A DNA stretch of 30,115 bases. Source: UBA1765 sp045629945. GTDB taxonomy: Bacteria > Fibrobacterota > Fibrobacteria > Fibrobacterales > Fibrobacteraceae. Shown here piece after piece: positions 14,417-23,389 of the stretch (the first letter of the stretch is position 1; every line of letters begins with the position of its first letter). The translations under genes and the position numbers were made by a program. The notes under the pieces are model-generated. The model was not told where the DNA came from and did no database searches. It saw only the letters and a program-made list of their open reading frames with translations. The stretch spans positions 1-30,115 of the forward strand of contig JAZQSE010000031.1 of the NCBI GenBank assembly GCA_045629945.1, in the 5' to 3' direction.

Positions 14417-14965
14417 CTATTTATTTTTGCAGCAGCATTCGTGGTCTTCGCCATGGTTTTTGCCGCCACAGCATTCATGACCTTCATCATGATCTTCACA
14501 ATGACAATGGTGATGGTTTAAAGCGTTTAAGTCGTCTTCTGTAGCTTGACGAACGCTTACGACTTCAATAGAAAAATTGAGATTTTGTCCGGCGAGTTCA
14601 TGGTTTGCGTCAACGCTTACTTTATCGCCTTCTACTTTTAAAACGCGAATGGGGAGAATGCCTGTAGGTGTTTGGGCATAAAACATCATACCGGCTTCGA
14701 CTTTGTCTCCTTGAAATGCTGTTAATGGAATTTCAGAAACAAGAGCTGGATTGTGTTCGCCATAACCTTCAGCTGGAATTACTTTAACATCGAATTTTTC
14801 GCCGACATCTTTACCAACCATTGCTTTTTCAAGGCCTGGAACAATCATGCCTAAACCCTGGATGTATTCAAGAGGCGTTTTTCCGACAGAAGAATCTAAA
14901 ACTTTGCCGTTGTCGTCTTTGAGAGTGTAGTGCATTTGTACTACGGTCTGGTGTGCGATTTTCAT
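14417..14965 (-). CDS. slyD: SlyD-type FKBP peptidyl-prolyl isomerase with metal-binding tail
   Basis: Chaperone-like peptidyl-prolyl cis-trans isomerase that also carries metal ions, especially nickel. Residues 1-65 and about 125-150 form the split FKBP domain (VVQMHYTLKDDNGKVLDSS, LEYIQGLGMIVPGLEKAMVG, VIPAEGYGEHNP). The stretch VSEIPLTAFQ to GDKVSVDANHELAGQNLNFSIEVV contains the insert flap and the ANHELAGQ signature. The last 35 residues are packed with His, Cys, Asp and Glu (HHHCHCEDHDEGHECC), the metal tail of SlyD. It follows parC by 27 bases with AGGATT before the ATG and could be part of the parE-parC transcript. Confidence 0.93.
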   Translation of the reverse strand: MKIAHQTVVQMHYTLKDDNGKVLDSSVGKTPLEYIQGLGMIVPGLEKAMVGKDVGEKFDVKVIPAEGYGEHNPALVSEIPLTAFQGDKVEAGMMFYAQTPTGILPIRVLKVEGDKVSVDANHELAGQNLNFSIEVVSVRQATEDDLNALNHHHCHCEDHDEGHECCGGKNHGEDHECCCKNK

Positions 14966-14992
14966 AGTAATCCTATAGATAAAAGTGAAACT

Positions 14993-17524
14993 TTATTCAA
15001 ACAAATCCATTGTTTCTGAAAGAGAAGTCGGTTCTTCATTTTCAGTTTCAGCGGAAATTTCTGGAGAAATTCTAGAAATTCGTTTGACTTTTTTGGCTGT
15101 AAATTTACTACCAAGAGCTTTGTAAGATTTGATTTCAGCAATTTCAGTGAGATCAATTTCTTCTTTTTGAACTTCACGGCCGACTTGGTATTCCATTAAA
15201 GCTTTTGCATCATCACCAACAAATACTTCATAAAGGAGTGATTCCGGATGGTCTGTAATTATCCAGAAATCTGAAGTCATCGGACAATTTTCCAGAGTGA
15301 AACGCTTAACCATGTAGTTCATGTTTCCGCCTTCATAATAAAGAACAGAGAACACTGCATTTTGGTCAAGTTTCATAATGCGGTAAATGCCAGAGCCTAC
15401 AAGTAATGGATCTGTAATGTCATATACACGAGCAGAACCATTTTTTCTAAGTACAAGAATTTTTTCTTTTTCTTTGAATTCTCCGAGGAATTCACCTTTA
15501 CGCTGTGTGGTAACAACACCGCTAGGGGCATCAAAGTAAAGCTGTTTTGCTCCAAGAGTGCTAACACCTTTACGCAGGCGCTTTACATTTTTAATAGCGT
15601 ATTTTGTGACGGTGTTTCCTCGAGAGCTACGCCCTTTGACTTCAATGGTTGAAAAATCAACTTCAAAGTTCAATTTAATACGCGGGCGAGGTTTTAAAAT
15701 AACTTCAACAACTTCTGCTTCGCCGTTAGGGTTGCTTGAAAGATAAAGAATTTTAGAACCTGGTTTGCCTGAACCCATCAGGTAATCTTTTTCGCGCGTG
15801 ACGCCACCGACATTGAAACGTTTAATGTAAGCAGGGCCATCTTTACCATCTTGGTAAATCACATTGTAAATACGACGTTCGTCGGCTTTGTTGAATTTTT
15901 CAACAAGAATGATATCTTTACCAACAAAGCTTTTGTCGGCAACACGGACAATTTTATAAGAACCATCTGCTTTGAAAACAATCAAATCATCGTATTCACT
16001 GACATCAAAGAGATATTCTTCTTTTTTCATTGAAGTGCCAAGGAACCCTTCTTTTTTATTGACAAAAAGTTTTTGGTTCGCTAATGCCACATGGACAGCT
16101 TCAACAGTACCAAATTCAGCAAACGTTGTTTTACGTTCTTTGCCATCACCATATTTCTTTAAAAGGTTTTTAAAGTGATTAACGGCATAGTCCGTAATGT
16201 GTTCTAAGTTGTAATTGGTTTCTGCAATTTTTTCATCGTATTCTTTTAAAAGTTCGTCCGTTTTTTTGCGGTCAAAAAGAGTAATACGACGCATTGGAAT
16301 TTCAGTCAATTTCAAGATTTCTTCTTGAGTGACTTCTTTTCTGAGCATCTTTTTGACAAATGGAGCTAAAGCTTTATCAATAACATCTATCATTTCTTCT
16401 CTTGTACGAGTTTTTTCCATTAAATGATAAATCTTATTATCAATAAAGATTTTTTCAAGGCTTGTCATGTGCCATTTCTTTTCGGCATGAGCTTTTGCGT
16501 TTTCAAGTTCCCAAGTAAGCAACTTGACCGTGTGTTCTGTACAAAGCTTTAAAATTTCTGTAGTATTTGAAAATTTTGGTTTTTTATCAATGATAACGCA
16601 GGAATTGGCAGCAAGAGAAAACTGGCAATCCGTAAAAGCATAGAGAGCATCTATGACAATTTGTGGGTCACTTCCAGGTAAAAGATGAATCAAAATTTCA
16701 ACATCTTTACTGGTATTATTGTCAATTTTTTTGATTTTTATTTTTCCCTTGTCGTTTGCGGCAAGGATAGAATCAATAATGTCTTCTGTAGTTCTGCCAA
16801 AAGGAATTTCGCGAATGACAAGAGTGCGGTTGTCTAAACGTTCAATTTTTGCTCGAACTTTTAAACGTCCACCGCGTGCGCCATCATTGTATTCGCTTGT
16901 ATCAATAATTCCACCTGTCGGAAAATCTGGGTAAAGAGTAAATTTGCGGCCTCTTAAACAGGCAATACTTGCTTCACAAAGTTCTTTGAAATTATGTGGG
17001 AGAATGGTTGTAGAAAGCCCAACAGCAATACCTTCAACGCCTTGTGCTAAAAGTAAAGGGAATTTTGCCGGCAAAGCAACAGGTTCTTGGTTTCTGCCAT
17101 CGTAACTAGGAATCCATTCTGTTGTTTCTGGGTTAAAAAGGACTTCAAGAGCAAATGGAGTAAGGCGACCTTCAATATAACGCGGGGCTGCCGCAGAGTC
17201 GCCGGTAATCGGGTTTCCCCAGTTTCCTTGCGTTTCAACGAGCAAGTTTTTTTGCCCAAGATTTACAAGCGCATCACCAATAGAAGCGTCGCCGTGTGGG
17301 TGGTAAGCCATTGTGCGACCAACGATTGTGGCTACTTTTTGAAAACGGCCGTCGTGCATTTCAGAAAGAGTATGTAAAACACGGCGTTGAACGGGTTTTA
17401 GGCCATCTTCAAAATAAGGTACTGCACGGTCTAAAATGACATAACTAGCGTAATCTAAAAACCAAGTGTTATAAAGTTTTTCAAGATAGTTTGCGTTAGA
17501 AAGGCCAAGAGTTTTTTCTTCCAT
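14993..17524 (-). CDS. parC: DNA topoisomerase IV subunit A (ParC)
   Basis: DNA breaking and rejoining subunit of the type IIA topoisomerase that unlinks daughter chromosomes. The N-terminus shows the winged-helix DNA gate: GLKPVQRRVLHTLSEM (41-56), the quinolone-pocket helix HPHGDASIGDALV (75-87) and the catalytic Tyr116 in AAPRYIEGR. A tower and coiled-coil region follow (MRRITLFDRKKTDELLKEYDEKI), then a C-terminal beta-pinwheel. I see no GyrA-box (QRRGGxG), favouring ParC over GyrA. At 843 residues it resembles the ParC of Bacteroidota. It begins nine bases after the parE stop, with AGGATT as ribosome-binding site. Confidence 0.93.
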   Translation of the reverse strand: MEEKTLGLSNANYLEKLYNTWFLDYASYVILDRAVPYFEDGLKPVQRRVLHTLSEMHDGRFQKVATIVGRTMAYHPHGDASIGDALVNLGQKNLLVETQGNWGNPITGDSAAAPRYIEGRLTPFALEVLFNPETTEWIPSYDGRNQEPVALPAKFPLLLAQGVEGIAVGLSTTILPHNFKELCEASIACLRGRKFTLYPDFPTGGIIDTSEYNDGARGGRLKVRAKIERLDNRTLVIREIPFGRTTEDIIDSILAANDKGKIKIKKIDNNTSKDVEILIHLLPGSDPQIVIDALYAFTDCQFSLAANSCVIIDKKPKFSNTTEILKLCTEHTVKLLTWELENAKAHAEKKWHMTSLEKIFIDNKIYHLMEKTRTREEMIDVIDKALAPFVKKMLRKEVTQEEILKLTEIPMRRITLFDRKKTDELLKEYDEKIAETNYNLEHITDYAVNHFKNLLKKYGDGKERKTTFAEFGTVEAVHVALANQKLFVNKKEGFLGTSMKKEEYLFDVSEYDDLIVFKADGSYKIVRVADKSFVGKDIILVEKFNKADERRIYNVIYQDGKDGPAYIKRFNVGGVTREKDYLMGSGKPGSKILYLSSNPNGEAEVVEVILKPRPRIKLNFEVDFSTIEVKGRSSRGNTVTKYAIKNVKRLRKGVSTLGAKQLYFDAPSGVVTTQRKGEFLGEFKEKEKILVLRKNGSARVYDITDPLLVGSGIYRIMKLDQNAVFSVLYYEGGNMNYMVKRFTLENCPMTSDFWIITDHPESLLYEVFVGDDAKALMEYQVGREVQKEEIDLTEIAEIKSYKALGSKFTAKKVKRISRISPEISAETENEEPTSLSETMDLFE

Positions 17525-17533
17525 AATTAAATC

Positions 17534-19378
17534 CTATAGTTCGTCGACAACTTCTGCCCTTAAGTTTTCCATAATGTAATTTTGGCGTACAGGAGTATTT
17601 TTTCCCATGTAGTATTCAAGCATCTTATTTAAAGAAGCGTCTTGAGGCATAGTGATACTATCTAGTCGCATATCTTCACCAATAAATAACCCGAATTCTT
17701 CTGGGTTCATTTCACCGAGACCTTTGAATCGAGTGATTTCTACATTACCATGTTTCTTTAATTCTGAAGCGACTTTATCGCGTTCAGCTTCGTCATAACA
17801 ATAGCGAGTTTCTTTTTTGTTGCGAACACGGAAAAGCGGTGTCTGTAAAACAAACAAGTGCTTTTGTTCTACAAGTTCTGGGAAAAACTGCAAAAAGAAT
17901 GTCATAAGTAAGAGTCTAATATGCATGCCGTCCACATCGGCATCAGTTGCAATAATCACTTTGTCATAACGCAGATTTTCAAGACCATTTTCAATATCAA
18001 GAGCGTGTTGCAGAAGGTTCATTTCTTCGTTTTCATAAACAATTTTTTTGGTTAAGCCAAAAGAGTTTTTAGGCTTTCCACGCAAACTGAAAACAGCCTG
18101 AGTCTGAGGGTTTCTTGCTTTGGTAATAGAACCAGAAGCAGAGTCCCCTTCGGTAATAAAAATCATGGTTTCTTTTGCAAGTTTGTTTTTTACATCAGTC
18201 AAATGAACGGTGCAATCTCTTAATTTACGATTGTGAAGGTTTGCTTTTTTAGCGCGTTCATTAGCTAATTTTTTTATACCGGCAATTTCTTTTCTTTCCC
18301 TTTCATTCTGGGAAATTCTGTCCATTATTTTTTTGGCTGTATCAGGATTTTTGTGTAAGTAATTGTCTACTTCTTTTGCAATGAAATCTACAATCCAAGT
18401 GCGAAGCGCCGGGCCGTTTGGGTAAGTTGTTGTAGAACCGAGTTTGGTTTTGGTTTGGGATTCAAAAACAGGTTCTTGAATCCTAACGGCAATAGCTCCG
18501 ATAATACAGTTTCTGACGTCATGTGAATCAAATTCTTTTTTAAAATGTTCGCGGACGCCTTTAACAATACCTTCTCTGAAAGCGGCAAGGTGAGTACCGC
18601 CTTGAGTCGTGTGTTGGCTGTTTACGAAACTATAATAGTGCTCACCATACTGAGAACCATGCGTAAAAGCGGCTTCAATATCTTTACCTTTAAAATGAAT
18701 AATATCATAACGGATAGAATCGTCTACACGTTTTTGCAATAAATCCATTAAACCATTCGGGCTTGCATAAGTCTTGCCATTCATGACAAGAGTGAGTGTT
18801 GGGTTTAAATGCGCGTAATTCCAGATTTTTTCTTCCATGTAAGCAGGAAGGTAACGGAAATTTTTGAATTTTTCATTATCCGGTTCAAAGTAAATTTCAG
18901 TCCCATTTTTTTCTGTTGTAGAAGAAATAGGGTAATCTTTGACTAAAATACCTTTTGAAAAATCAGCTCTTTTGCATTTACCATCACGATAACTTTTTAC
19001 AACAAATAACGAAGAAAGAGCGTTGACAGCTTTTGTTCCCACTCCGTTCATACCAACGGATTTTTGGAAAGCTTCGGAATCGTATTTTCCGCCTGTATTC
19101 ATTTTGCTTACGCAATCCACGACTTTACCAAGTGGAATACCACGGCCAAAATCTCTAACGCGGCAAGAATGGTCTTCGATATCAATAATGATTTTCTTGC
19201 CAGCCCCTTGCATGTGTTCGTCAATAGAATTATCAATAACTTCTTTTGCTAAAACGTAAATGCCGTCATCTGGACTTTGTCCATCCCCTTGTTTTCCAAT
19301 GTACATTCCTGGACGGTGGCGTATATGTTCGTGCCATTCAAGGCTAATAATATTTTCTTCGGTATATTTTTCTGCCAT
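17534..19378 (-). CDS. parE: DNA topoisomerase IV subunit B (ParE)
   Basis: ATPase subunit of topoisomerase IV. The GHKL ATPase domain shows the N-box EVIDNSIDE (46-54), DFGRGIPL (76-83), GGKYD (96-100) and NGVGTKAVNALS (111-122). The transducer domain contains the QTKTKLGS motif. The TOPRIM domain shows ITEGDSASGS and DADVDGMHIRLLL, with the Glu and DxD metal ligands. At 614 residues it is the short ParE form without the extra GyrB insert. It forms an operon with parC (nine-base gap) and possibly slyD. A -10 element lies about 60 bases upstream. Confidence 0.94.
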   Translation of the reverse strand: MAEKYTEENIISLEWHEHIRHRPGMYIGKQGDGQSPDDGIYVLAKEVIDNSIDEHMQGAGKKIIIDIEDHSCRVRDFGRGIPLGKVVDCVSKMNTGGKYDSEAFQKSVGMNGVGTKAVNALSSLFVVKSYRDGKCKRADFSKGILVKDYPISSTTEKNGTEIYFEPDNEKFKNFRYLPAYMEEKIWNYAHLNPTLTLVMNGKTYASPNGLMDLLQKRVDDSIRYDIIHFKGKDIEAAFTHGSQYGEHYYSFVNSQHTTQGGTHLAAFREGIVKGVREHFKKEFDSHDVRNCIIGAIAVRIQEPVFESQTKTKLGSTTTYPNGPALRTWIVDFIAKEVDNYLHKNPDTAKKIMDRISQNERERKEIAGIKKLANERAKKANLHNRKLRDCTVHLTDVKNKLAKETMIFITEGDSASGSITKARNPQTQAVFSLRGKPKNSFGLTKKIVYENEEMNLLQHALDIENGLENLRYDKVIIATDADVDGMHIRLLLMTFFLQFFPELVEQKHLFVLQTPLFRVRNKKETRYCYDEAERDKVASELKKHGNVEITRFKGLGEMNPEEFGLFIGEDMRLDSITMPQDASLNKMLEYYMGKNTPVRQNYIMENLRAEVVDEL

Positions 19379-19439
19379 AATTACACAAGATTTGAAAACT
19401 GTTAAATACTTTGTTTGGGAATACTCCTCACAAAGGCCA

Positions 19440-19445
19440 AATATA
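19440..19445 (-). promoter_or_regulatory. -10 element of parE-parC
   Basis: TATATTTGG on the minus strand, 61 bases before the parE ATG. It is the same -10 form seen at other units here. The rest of 19379-19622 carries this promoter, the one for the divergent nucleotidyltransferase, and nothing else I can recognise. Confidence 0.4.
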
Positions 19446-19608
19446 GCAAAAAAAGAAAATACTTTTTGCTGGTTTTTTAAATGAGACTTTTGTCTTGGAA
19501 AATCAGGAATTGCAAATTACTATGGTGTTGTAGTGCATTTTAGGTGTTTAAAGTGTAAAAAAAATGTTGAAAATGTGATAGGAATCAAAACAAAAGGTTC
19601 ATTTTTTT

Positions 19609-19614
19609 TATTTT
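19609..19614 (+). promoter_or_regulatory. Possible -10 element of the nucleotidyltransferase gene
   Basis: TATTTT eight bases before ATG 19623, in a T-rich stretch and with no Shine-Dalgarno sequence. It fits the leaderless pattern but is weaker than the TATATT examples. Confidence 0.25.
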
Positions 19615-19622
19615 TCTCCATT

Positions 19623-20600
19623 ATGAAAGTGATTTTACCAGTTGCGGGTTTCGGGTCTAGACTTCGTCCTTTTACTTTGATGAAGCCTAAATGTTTGTTA
19701 TCTATTGCAGGCAAAACGTTAATTGAACATATTTGTGATTCTTTTGCAACGTTAAATGTTTCAAGAAAAATTCTTGTGGTGGGGTCTCTTTCAGAAAAGA
19801 TTTATCAATTTGTGAAAGATAAATCCTGGGAAAATGTTTCTCTTGTAGAACAAAATGACCCTCAGGGCCTTGCTCAGGCTATAGCTCTCTGCGATTCTTT
19901 TTTAGATGATAATGAACCTGTTTTGATTGTTCTTGGGGATACGCTTTTTAAAGCAGATTTATCGATTCTTGCTAGTGCTGAAACGAATATTCTTTTTACA
20001 AGAGTAGTTGAAGATCCAAGACGTTTTGGTATAGTGCAAAAAGATGCGACAGGTAGGGTTACTCGTCTTGTTGAAAAACCGCAAGAATTTATTTCAGATG
20101 AAGCTCTTGTTGGTATCTATTATATTAAAGAAGTTTCTTGTTTACGGAAAGCTCTTAAGTTCTTGTTAGATAATAACATTCGTACAAGAGGTGAGTTCCA
20201 GTTGACTGATGCTTTACAAAAAATGGTTGAAGATGGTTCTGAATTCAGAACGGCTAAATTAGATGCTTGGCTTGATTGCGGCACAAAAGAAATGCTGCTT
20301 GAAACAAATGGAACTTTACTTTCTGAAAGCCAGAACTCTTATAGTTTCCCTGATTCTACTATTATTTTGCCCTGTTTTATCGGAGAAAATGTTGAAATAG
20401 TTGATTCTGTTGTTGGACCTAATGTTTCTATTGATAATGGAGCAAAAATTCTTTCTTCAAAGATTTCTAATGCACTTGTCGGAGAAAATTCTATTGTCCA
20501 AAATTCAGAAATTAAAGATTCCGCATTAGGTGAATCAGTTGTTTTAGAAAATCATAAAGGCTCGGTCTTTTTAGGCGATTATTCGCAGGTTTTAAAATGA
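19623..20600 (+). CDS. Sugar-phosphate nucleotidyltransferase with left-handed beta-helix C-terminus
   Basis: Couples a sugar-1-phosphate to a nucleoside triphosphate to make an activated sugar for cell-envelope polymers. The start LPVAGFGSRLRPFTLMKPKCLL is the GxGxRLxPxTxxxPK signature of the RmlA/GlmU superfamily. VLGDTLF and the acceptor region LVEKPQEF then VGIYY are also visible. From about residue 240 the sequence turns into hexapeptide-like repeats (IGENVEIVDSVVGPNVSI, LVGENSIVQNSEI). The layout is that of the long-form glucose-1-phosphate thymidylyltransferases, but the sugar cannot be told. The frame extends 30 codons upstream, but those codons lack domain sense, so ATG 19623 is the start. 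It overlaps maf by four bases. Confidence 0.85.
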   Translation: MKVILPVAGFGSRLRPFTLMKPKCLLSIAGKTLIEHICDSFATLNVSRKILVVGSLSEKIYQFVKDKSWENVSLVEQNDPQGLAQAIALCDSFLDDNEPVLIVLGDTLFKADLSILASAETNILFTRVVEDPRRFGIVQKDATGRVTRLVEKPQEFISDEALVGIYYIKEVSCLRKALKFLLDNNIRTRGEFQLTDALQKMVEDGSEFRTAKLDAWLDCGTKEMLLETNGTLLSESQNSYSFPDSTIILPCFIGENVEIVDSVVGPNVSIDNGAKILSSKISNALVGENSIVQNSEIKDSALGESVVLENHKGSVFLGDYSQVLK

Positions 20601-21166
20601 AAAAACTGATTTTAGCAAGTGCTTCACCAAGGCGTCGTGAAATTTTGACGCAATTAGGCATCTCTTTTGATGTTTGCACTGCTTCAGTCTCCGAAAGTAT
20701 AGAAAGCGAAAATCCTGAATTGATACCTAGATTACTCGCTGAACGTAAAGCGTTAGCCGTTTCTCTTGTTGAACAAGATGTCCCGGTTCTAGGTTTTGAT
20801 ACACTTGTTTTTTCATCTGAAGGCATTTTAGGTAAACCACGGGATGCAGTTCATGCGTTAGAAATGTTGCAAAAATTGAATGCGAAAACGCATACGGTTA
20901 TTTCTGGCGTTGCATTGGCTTACCAAGGTCAATTGCTTTCTTCTACAGAAGAAAAAACAAAAGTGACTTTTCGGAATTTATCATTAAAAGCTCTCGAAAA
21001 CTATGTGGCATCCGGCGAGCCGTTAGATAAAGCCGGTGCTTATGGCATTCAAGGTTTGGGTGCTGGTTTAGTGAGAGAAATTTCTGGGTGTTACTACAAT
21101 GTGGTAGGACTCCCAGTTGCAAAAACTTTAGAAATGCTAGAAGCATTTGAGGAAAATTATGTCTGA
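20597..21166 (+). CDS. maf: Maf-family nucleoside triphosphate pyrophosphatase
   Basis: House-cleaning enzyme that hydrolyses non-canonical or selected nucleoside triphosphates to monophosphates. The 189 residues show the full Maf pattern: LASASPRRREIL (6-17), LAERKA (49-54), GFDTLV (67-72) with the catalytic Asp, GKPRDAVHALEMLQKL (79-94), HTVISGVAL, and AGAYGIQG followed by GCYYNVVGLP. The residues suggest the dTTP/UTP subfamily (YhdE-like), which I infer from ISGVAL and AYGIQG. The ATG overlaps the preceding stop in an ATGA junction, and its 3' end overlaps the next start by eight bases. Confidence 0.93.
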   Translation: MKKLILASASPRRREILTQLGISFDVCTASVSESIESENPELIPRLLAERKALAVSLVEQDVPVLGFDTLVFSSEGILGKPRDAVHALEMLQKLNAKTHTVISGVALAYQGQLLSSTEEKTKVTFRNLSLKALENYVASGEPLDKAGAYGIQGLGAGLVREISGCYYNVVGLPVAKTLEMLEAFEENYV

Positions 21167-22139
21167 ACAAATGGAAAAGCTTCCAGAAGAACGTTTAGGC
21201 GAATTCTTGATTCGCTGCCGCGAAGCGAAAGGTCTTTCACGGGAAGAACTCTCTGAAAATACACATGTTTCAATTTCTTATCTAGAATGGATGGAAACGG
21301 GGCAATGGAAAAATTTCCCGGTAGAAGCTTATGTAAGAAGTTACCTGAATTCTGTTTCTGTCCGCTTGTCTTTAGATTCTAAGAAAGTTTTGGATTGGTA
21401 TTCTAAAGAAAGTGGTTCTTCTTATCAGAATGAATTTTCAGCAGCTCCAATAGATAACGAATCTTTGGCTCTTTCTCAAGAAAAGAAAAAATCAAAATCA
21501 ACACCGATTATTGTGGGTGTTATATTGTGTCTTATTCTTGTGGCTTTAGTTTATGTAATGAATTTGACAAAAACTGAAACGATAGAACCCGTTGTTGAAT
21601 CTTTGCCAGAAGAAGAAACGATTGTAGAAGATTCTGCTGAAACTCCTCTCCCTATTCTAGAAAATGCTGAAAAGGTGTCATTAGATTCTCTTGCTCTCCA
21701 GGATTCTTTGGCTGCTGTTCAAGCGCGTCAGGTAGTTGATTCTGTGGCAAAAGAAAAAGAATTGCCAGCTTCAGCAACTTTATTTATTTCTTCTGGCTCT
21801 GAAACAAAATCAGATACGCTTGTCAAAGAAGAAACCAAACCTAAAGCAGAAGCTAATATCAAAACATCAATTGAATTTATGGCTTCTGGAAATGAAATGA
21901 CTTGGGTGGGGATAAAAAGACAAGCAGAAGGTGAAACATTTATAAAACAAGGGAATTTGTCTGTTGCTGGTTCAAGATTGTCTTATGAAGGTAAAGACAC
22001 GCTTTATGTGATAATTGGTAATCCGACAGCGATTGCTTATATGACATTAAATGGCACAAAAGTTCCTTTGCCTACAGGTTCGGTAGGGCGTTCTTTACGT
22101 TTCAGAGTTTTGGGAGAAAACGTTTTTAAAGGGTTTTAA
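21159..22139 (+). CDS. RodZ-like protein: HTH domain, one membrane helix, C-terminal periplasmic domain
   Basis: A 326-residue bitopic protein. Residues 12-66 form a Xre-type helix-turn-helix (GEFLIRCREAKGLSREELSE, then SISYLEWMETGQW and YVRSYL) as in RodZ, where it binds MreB rather than DNA. A Lys-rich stop precedes one membrane helix (116-135). An acidic low-complexity linker follows, then a C-terminal domain with MTWVGIKRQAEG and LYVIIGNPTAIAYMTLNGTKVPLP, matching the DUF4115 tail of RodZ. It probably helps anchor the cell-shape machinery. I chose ATG 21159 (AGGA just upstream, inside the end of maf) over TTG 21147. I give no symbol because RodZ-like proteins vary. Confidence 0.8.
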   Translation: MSEQMEKLPEERLGEFLIRCREAKGLSREELSENTHVSISYLEWMETGQWKNFPVEAYVRSYLNSVSVRLSLDSKKVLDWYSKESGSSYQNEFSAAPIDNESLALSQEKKKSKSTPIIVGVILCLILVALVYVMNLTKTETIEPVVESLPEEETIVEDSAETPLPILENAEKVSLDSLALQDSLAAVQARQVVDSVAKEKELPASATLFISSGSETKSDTLVKEETKPKAEANIKTSIEFMASGNEMTWVGIKRQAEGETFIKQGNLSVAGSRLSYEGKDTLYVIIGNPTAIAYMTLNGTKVPLPTGSVGRSLRFRVLGENVFKGF

Positions 22140-22141
22140 TT

Positions 22142-22726
22142 ATGCGTAAAGCAAGTATTGTTCGTAACACCAATGAAACCAAGATTTCTTTAGAATTGAA
22201 TCTTGATGAAGCCAGTCGCGGAACTATTTCAACTGGTTCTGGTTTTTTAGATCATATGCTGGACCTTTTTCAAGTGCATGGTGGTTTTACTTTGAACTTG
22301 CAGTGTAAAGGTGATACCGAAGTGGATATGCACCATAGCGTAGAAGATATTGCTATAGTTCTTGGACAGGCTTTACTTGAAGCTGTTGGAGATAAAAAAG
22401 GCATTGAACGGTATGGCTTTTACTTTGTCCCGATGGACGAAGCTTTAGCCCGTGTTTGCCTTGATTTTTCTAATCGTATCGGTTTTGTTTGGAATGTAGC
22501 GTTACCAGCGGCTTCTGCCGGTAGTATTGAAGCTAGTTTGTTTGAACATTTTTTCAAGAGTCTTGCAGAAAATGCTAGAATGAATTTGCATATAGAATTA
22601 TTTTATGGTAATGACGCACACCATTCATTAGAAGCAATCTTTAAAGCTTTTGCTCGTGCTGTTGGTATGGCTATTTCTCCATCTCGCCGGGTGAGTGGAG
22701 TGCCTAGTTCTAAAGGCGTTTTATAA
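22142..22726 (+). CDS. hisB: Imidazoleglycerol-phosphate dehydratase
   Basis: Sixth step of histidine synthesis: dehydrates imidazoleglycerol phosphate to imidazoleacetol phosphate using manganese. The 194 residues are the monofunctional form. The metal-binding signatures are present: GFLDHMLDLFQVHGGF (34-49), DMHHSVEDI (62-70), MDEALARVCLDFSNR and NDAHHSLEAIFKAFARAV. It starts two bases after the RodZ-like gene, in a run whose other members have no link to histidine, so the histidine genes are scattered in this genome. Confidence 0.96.
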   Translation: MRKASIVRNTNETKISLELNLDEASRGTISTGSGFLDHMLDLFQVHGGFTLNLQCKGDTEVDMHHSVEDIAIVLGQALLEAVGDKKGIERYGFYFVPMDEALARVCLDFSNRIGFVWNVALPAASAGSIEASLFEHFFKSLAENARMNLHIELFYGNDAHHSLEAIFKAFARAVGMAISPSRRVSGVPSSKGVL

Positions 22727-22744
22727 TAGTTCTGAATTATTCTG

Positions 22745-23389
22745 GTGTTAGATTTTTCAACAAAAAAAATATTCCTTTTTGATTTGGATGGAACGTTGTT
22801 CAACACGCTTCCTGATTTGTCGTTTGCTATAAACAAAATGCTTGTTGCTTTTGGGTTAGAACCTTATTCGCGGGAAATAATCAAAACATTTATTGGTAAT
22901 GGCTCAAGAAATTTAGTCAGGCGAAGTCTTGGAAATTCTGAACATTTACTAGATGAAGCACATGCTTTATTTATGGAATATTATAAAAATCGTTGTATTG
23001 AAGAAACTATTCCTTATCCTGGTGTTATTGAACTTTTAAAAAGAAATTTTCGTGCGGCTGTTTTAACCAATAAACCAATTGAACCCACAAAAAAAATTTT
23101 AGCACATTTTGGCCTAGCGAATCGTTTTGAATATGTTTTAGGTGGCGATACTTCTCCGGAACGTAAGCCTTCGTCGGCAGGAATAGAATTTATTCTTTCA
23201 AATGCCAAACTCGAAAAACAAGAAGCTTTGATGATTGGCGATGATACTCCAGATTTATTAGCAGCAAGGGCTGCAGGAATAGATTCATTGATGATTCTTG
23301 GAGGATTTGGTAAGCCTGAAAATATTTTGCCCTATTTCCCCAAATATACCGTTGAACATTTTGGGGATTTATTAAATTTGTTCCCATGA
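22745..23389 (+). CDS. HAD-family hydrolase, phosphoglycolate phosphatase-like
   Basis: A 214-residue HAD phosphatase. The nucleophile motif FLFDLDGTLFNT has Asp13 and Asp15. A helical cap follows (residues 20-85), then motif II/III AVLTNKP and a Lys in PERKPSSAG, and motif IV MIGDDTPDLLAARAAG. The DTLPDL-type start of the cap and the overall layout are those of Gph-type phosphoglycolate phosphatases, but related enzymes act on other small phosphates. The start is GTG 22745, close to the first motif and 18 bases after hisB, with no strong ribosome-binding site. It overlaps miaB in an ATGA junction. Confidence 0.82.
   Translation: MLDFSTKKIFLFDLDGTLFNTLPDLSFAINKMLVAFGLEPYSREIIKTFIGNGSRNLVRRSLGNSEHLLDEAHALFMEYYKNRCIEETIPYPGVIELLKRNFRAAVLTNKPIEPTKKILAHFGLANRFEYVLGGDTSPERKPSSAGIEFILSNAKLEKQEALMIGDDTPDLLAARAAGIDSLMILGGFGKPENILPYFPKYTVEHFGDLLNLFP

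Noticed and set aside
14962..15177. Lys/Leu-rich minus-strand frame near the parC end
   Set aside because: An alternative frame of the parC 3' end. The low-complexity composition comes from AT-rich codons.
19533..19622. N-terminal extension of the nucleotidyltransferase (30 codons)
   Set aside because: It includes a Cys/Lys-rich stretch and a promoter-like T-rich region, and the family start is MKVILPVAGFG at 19623.
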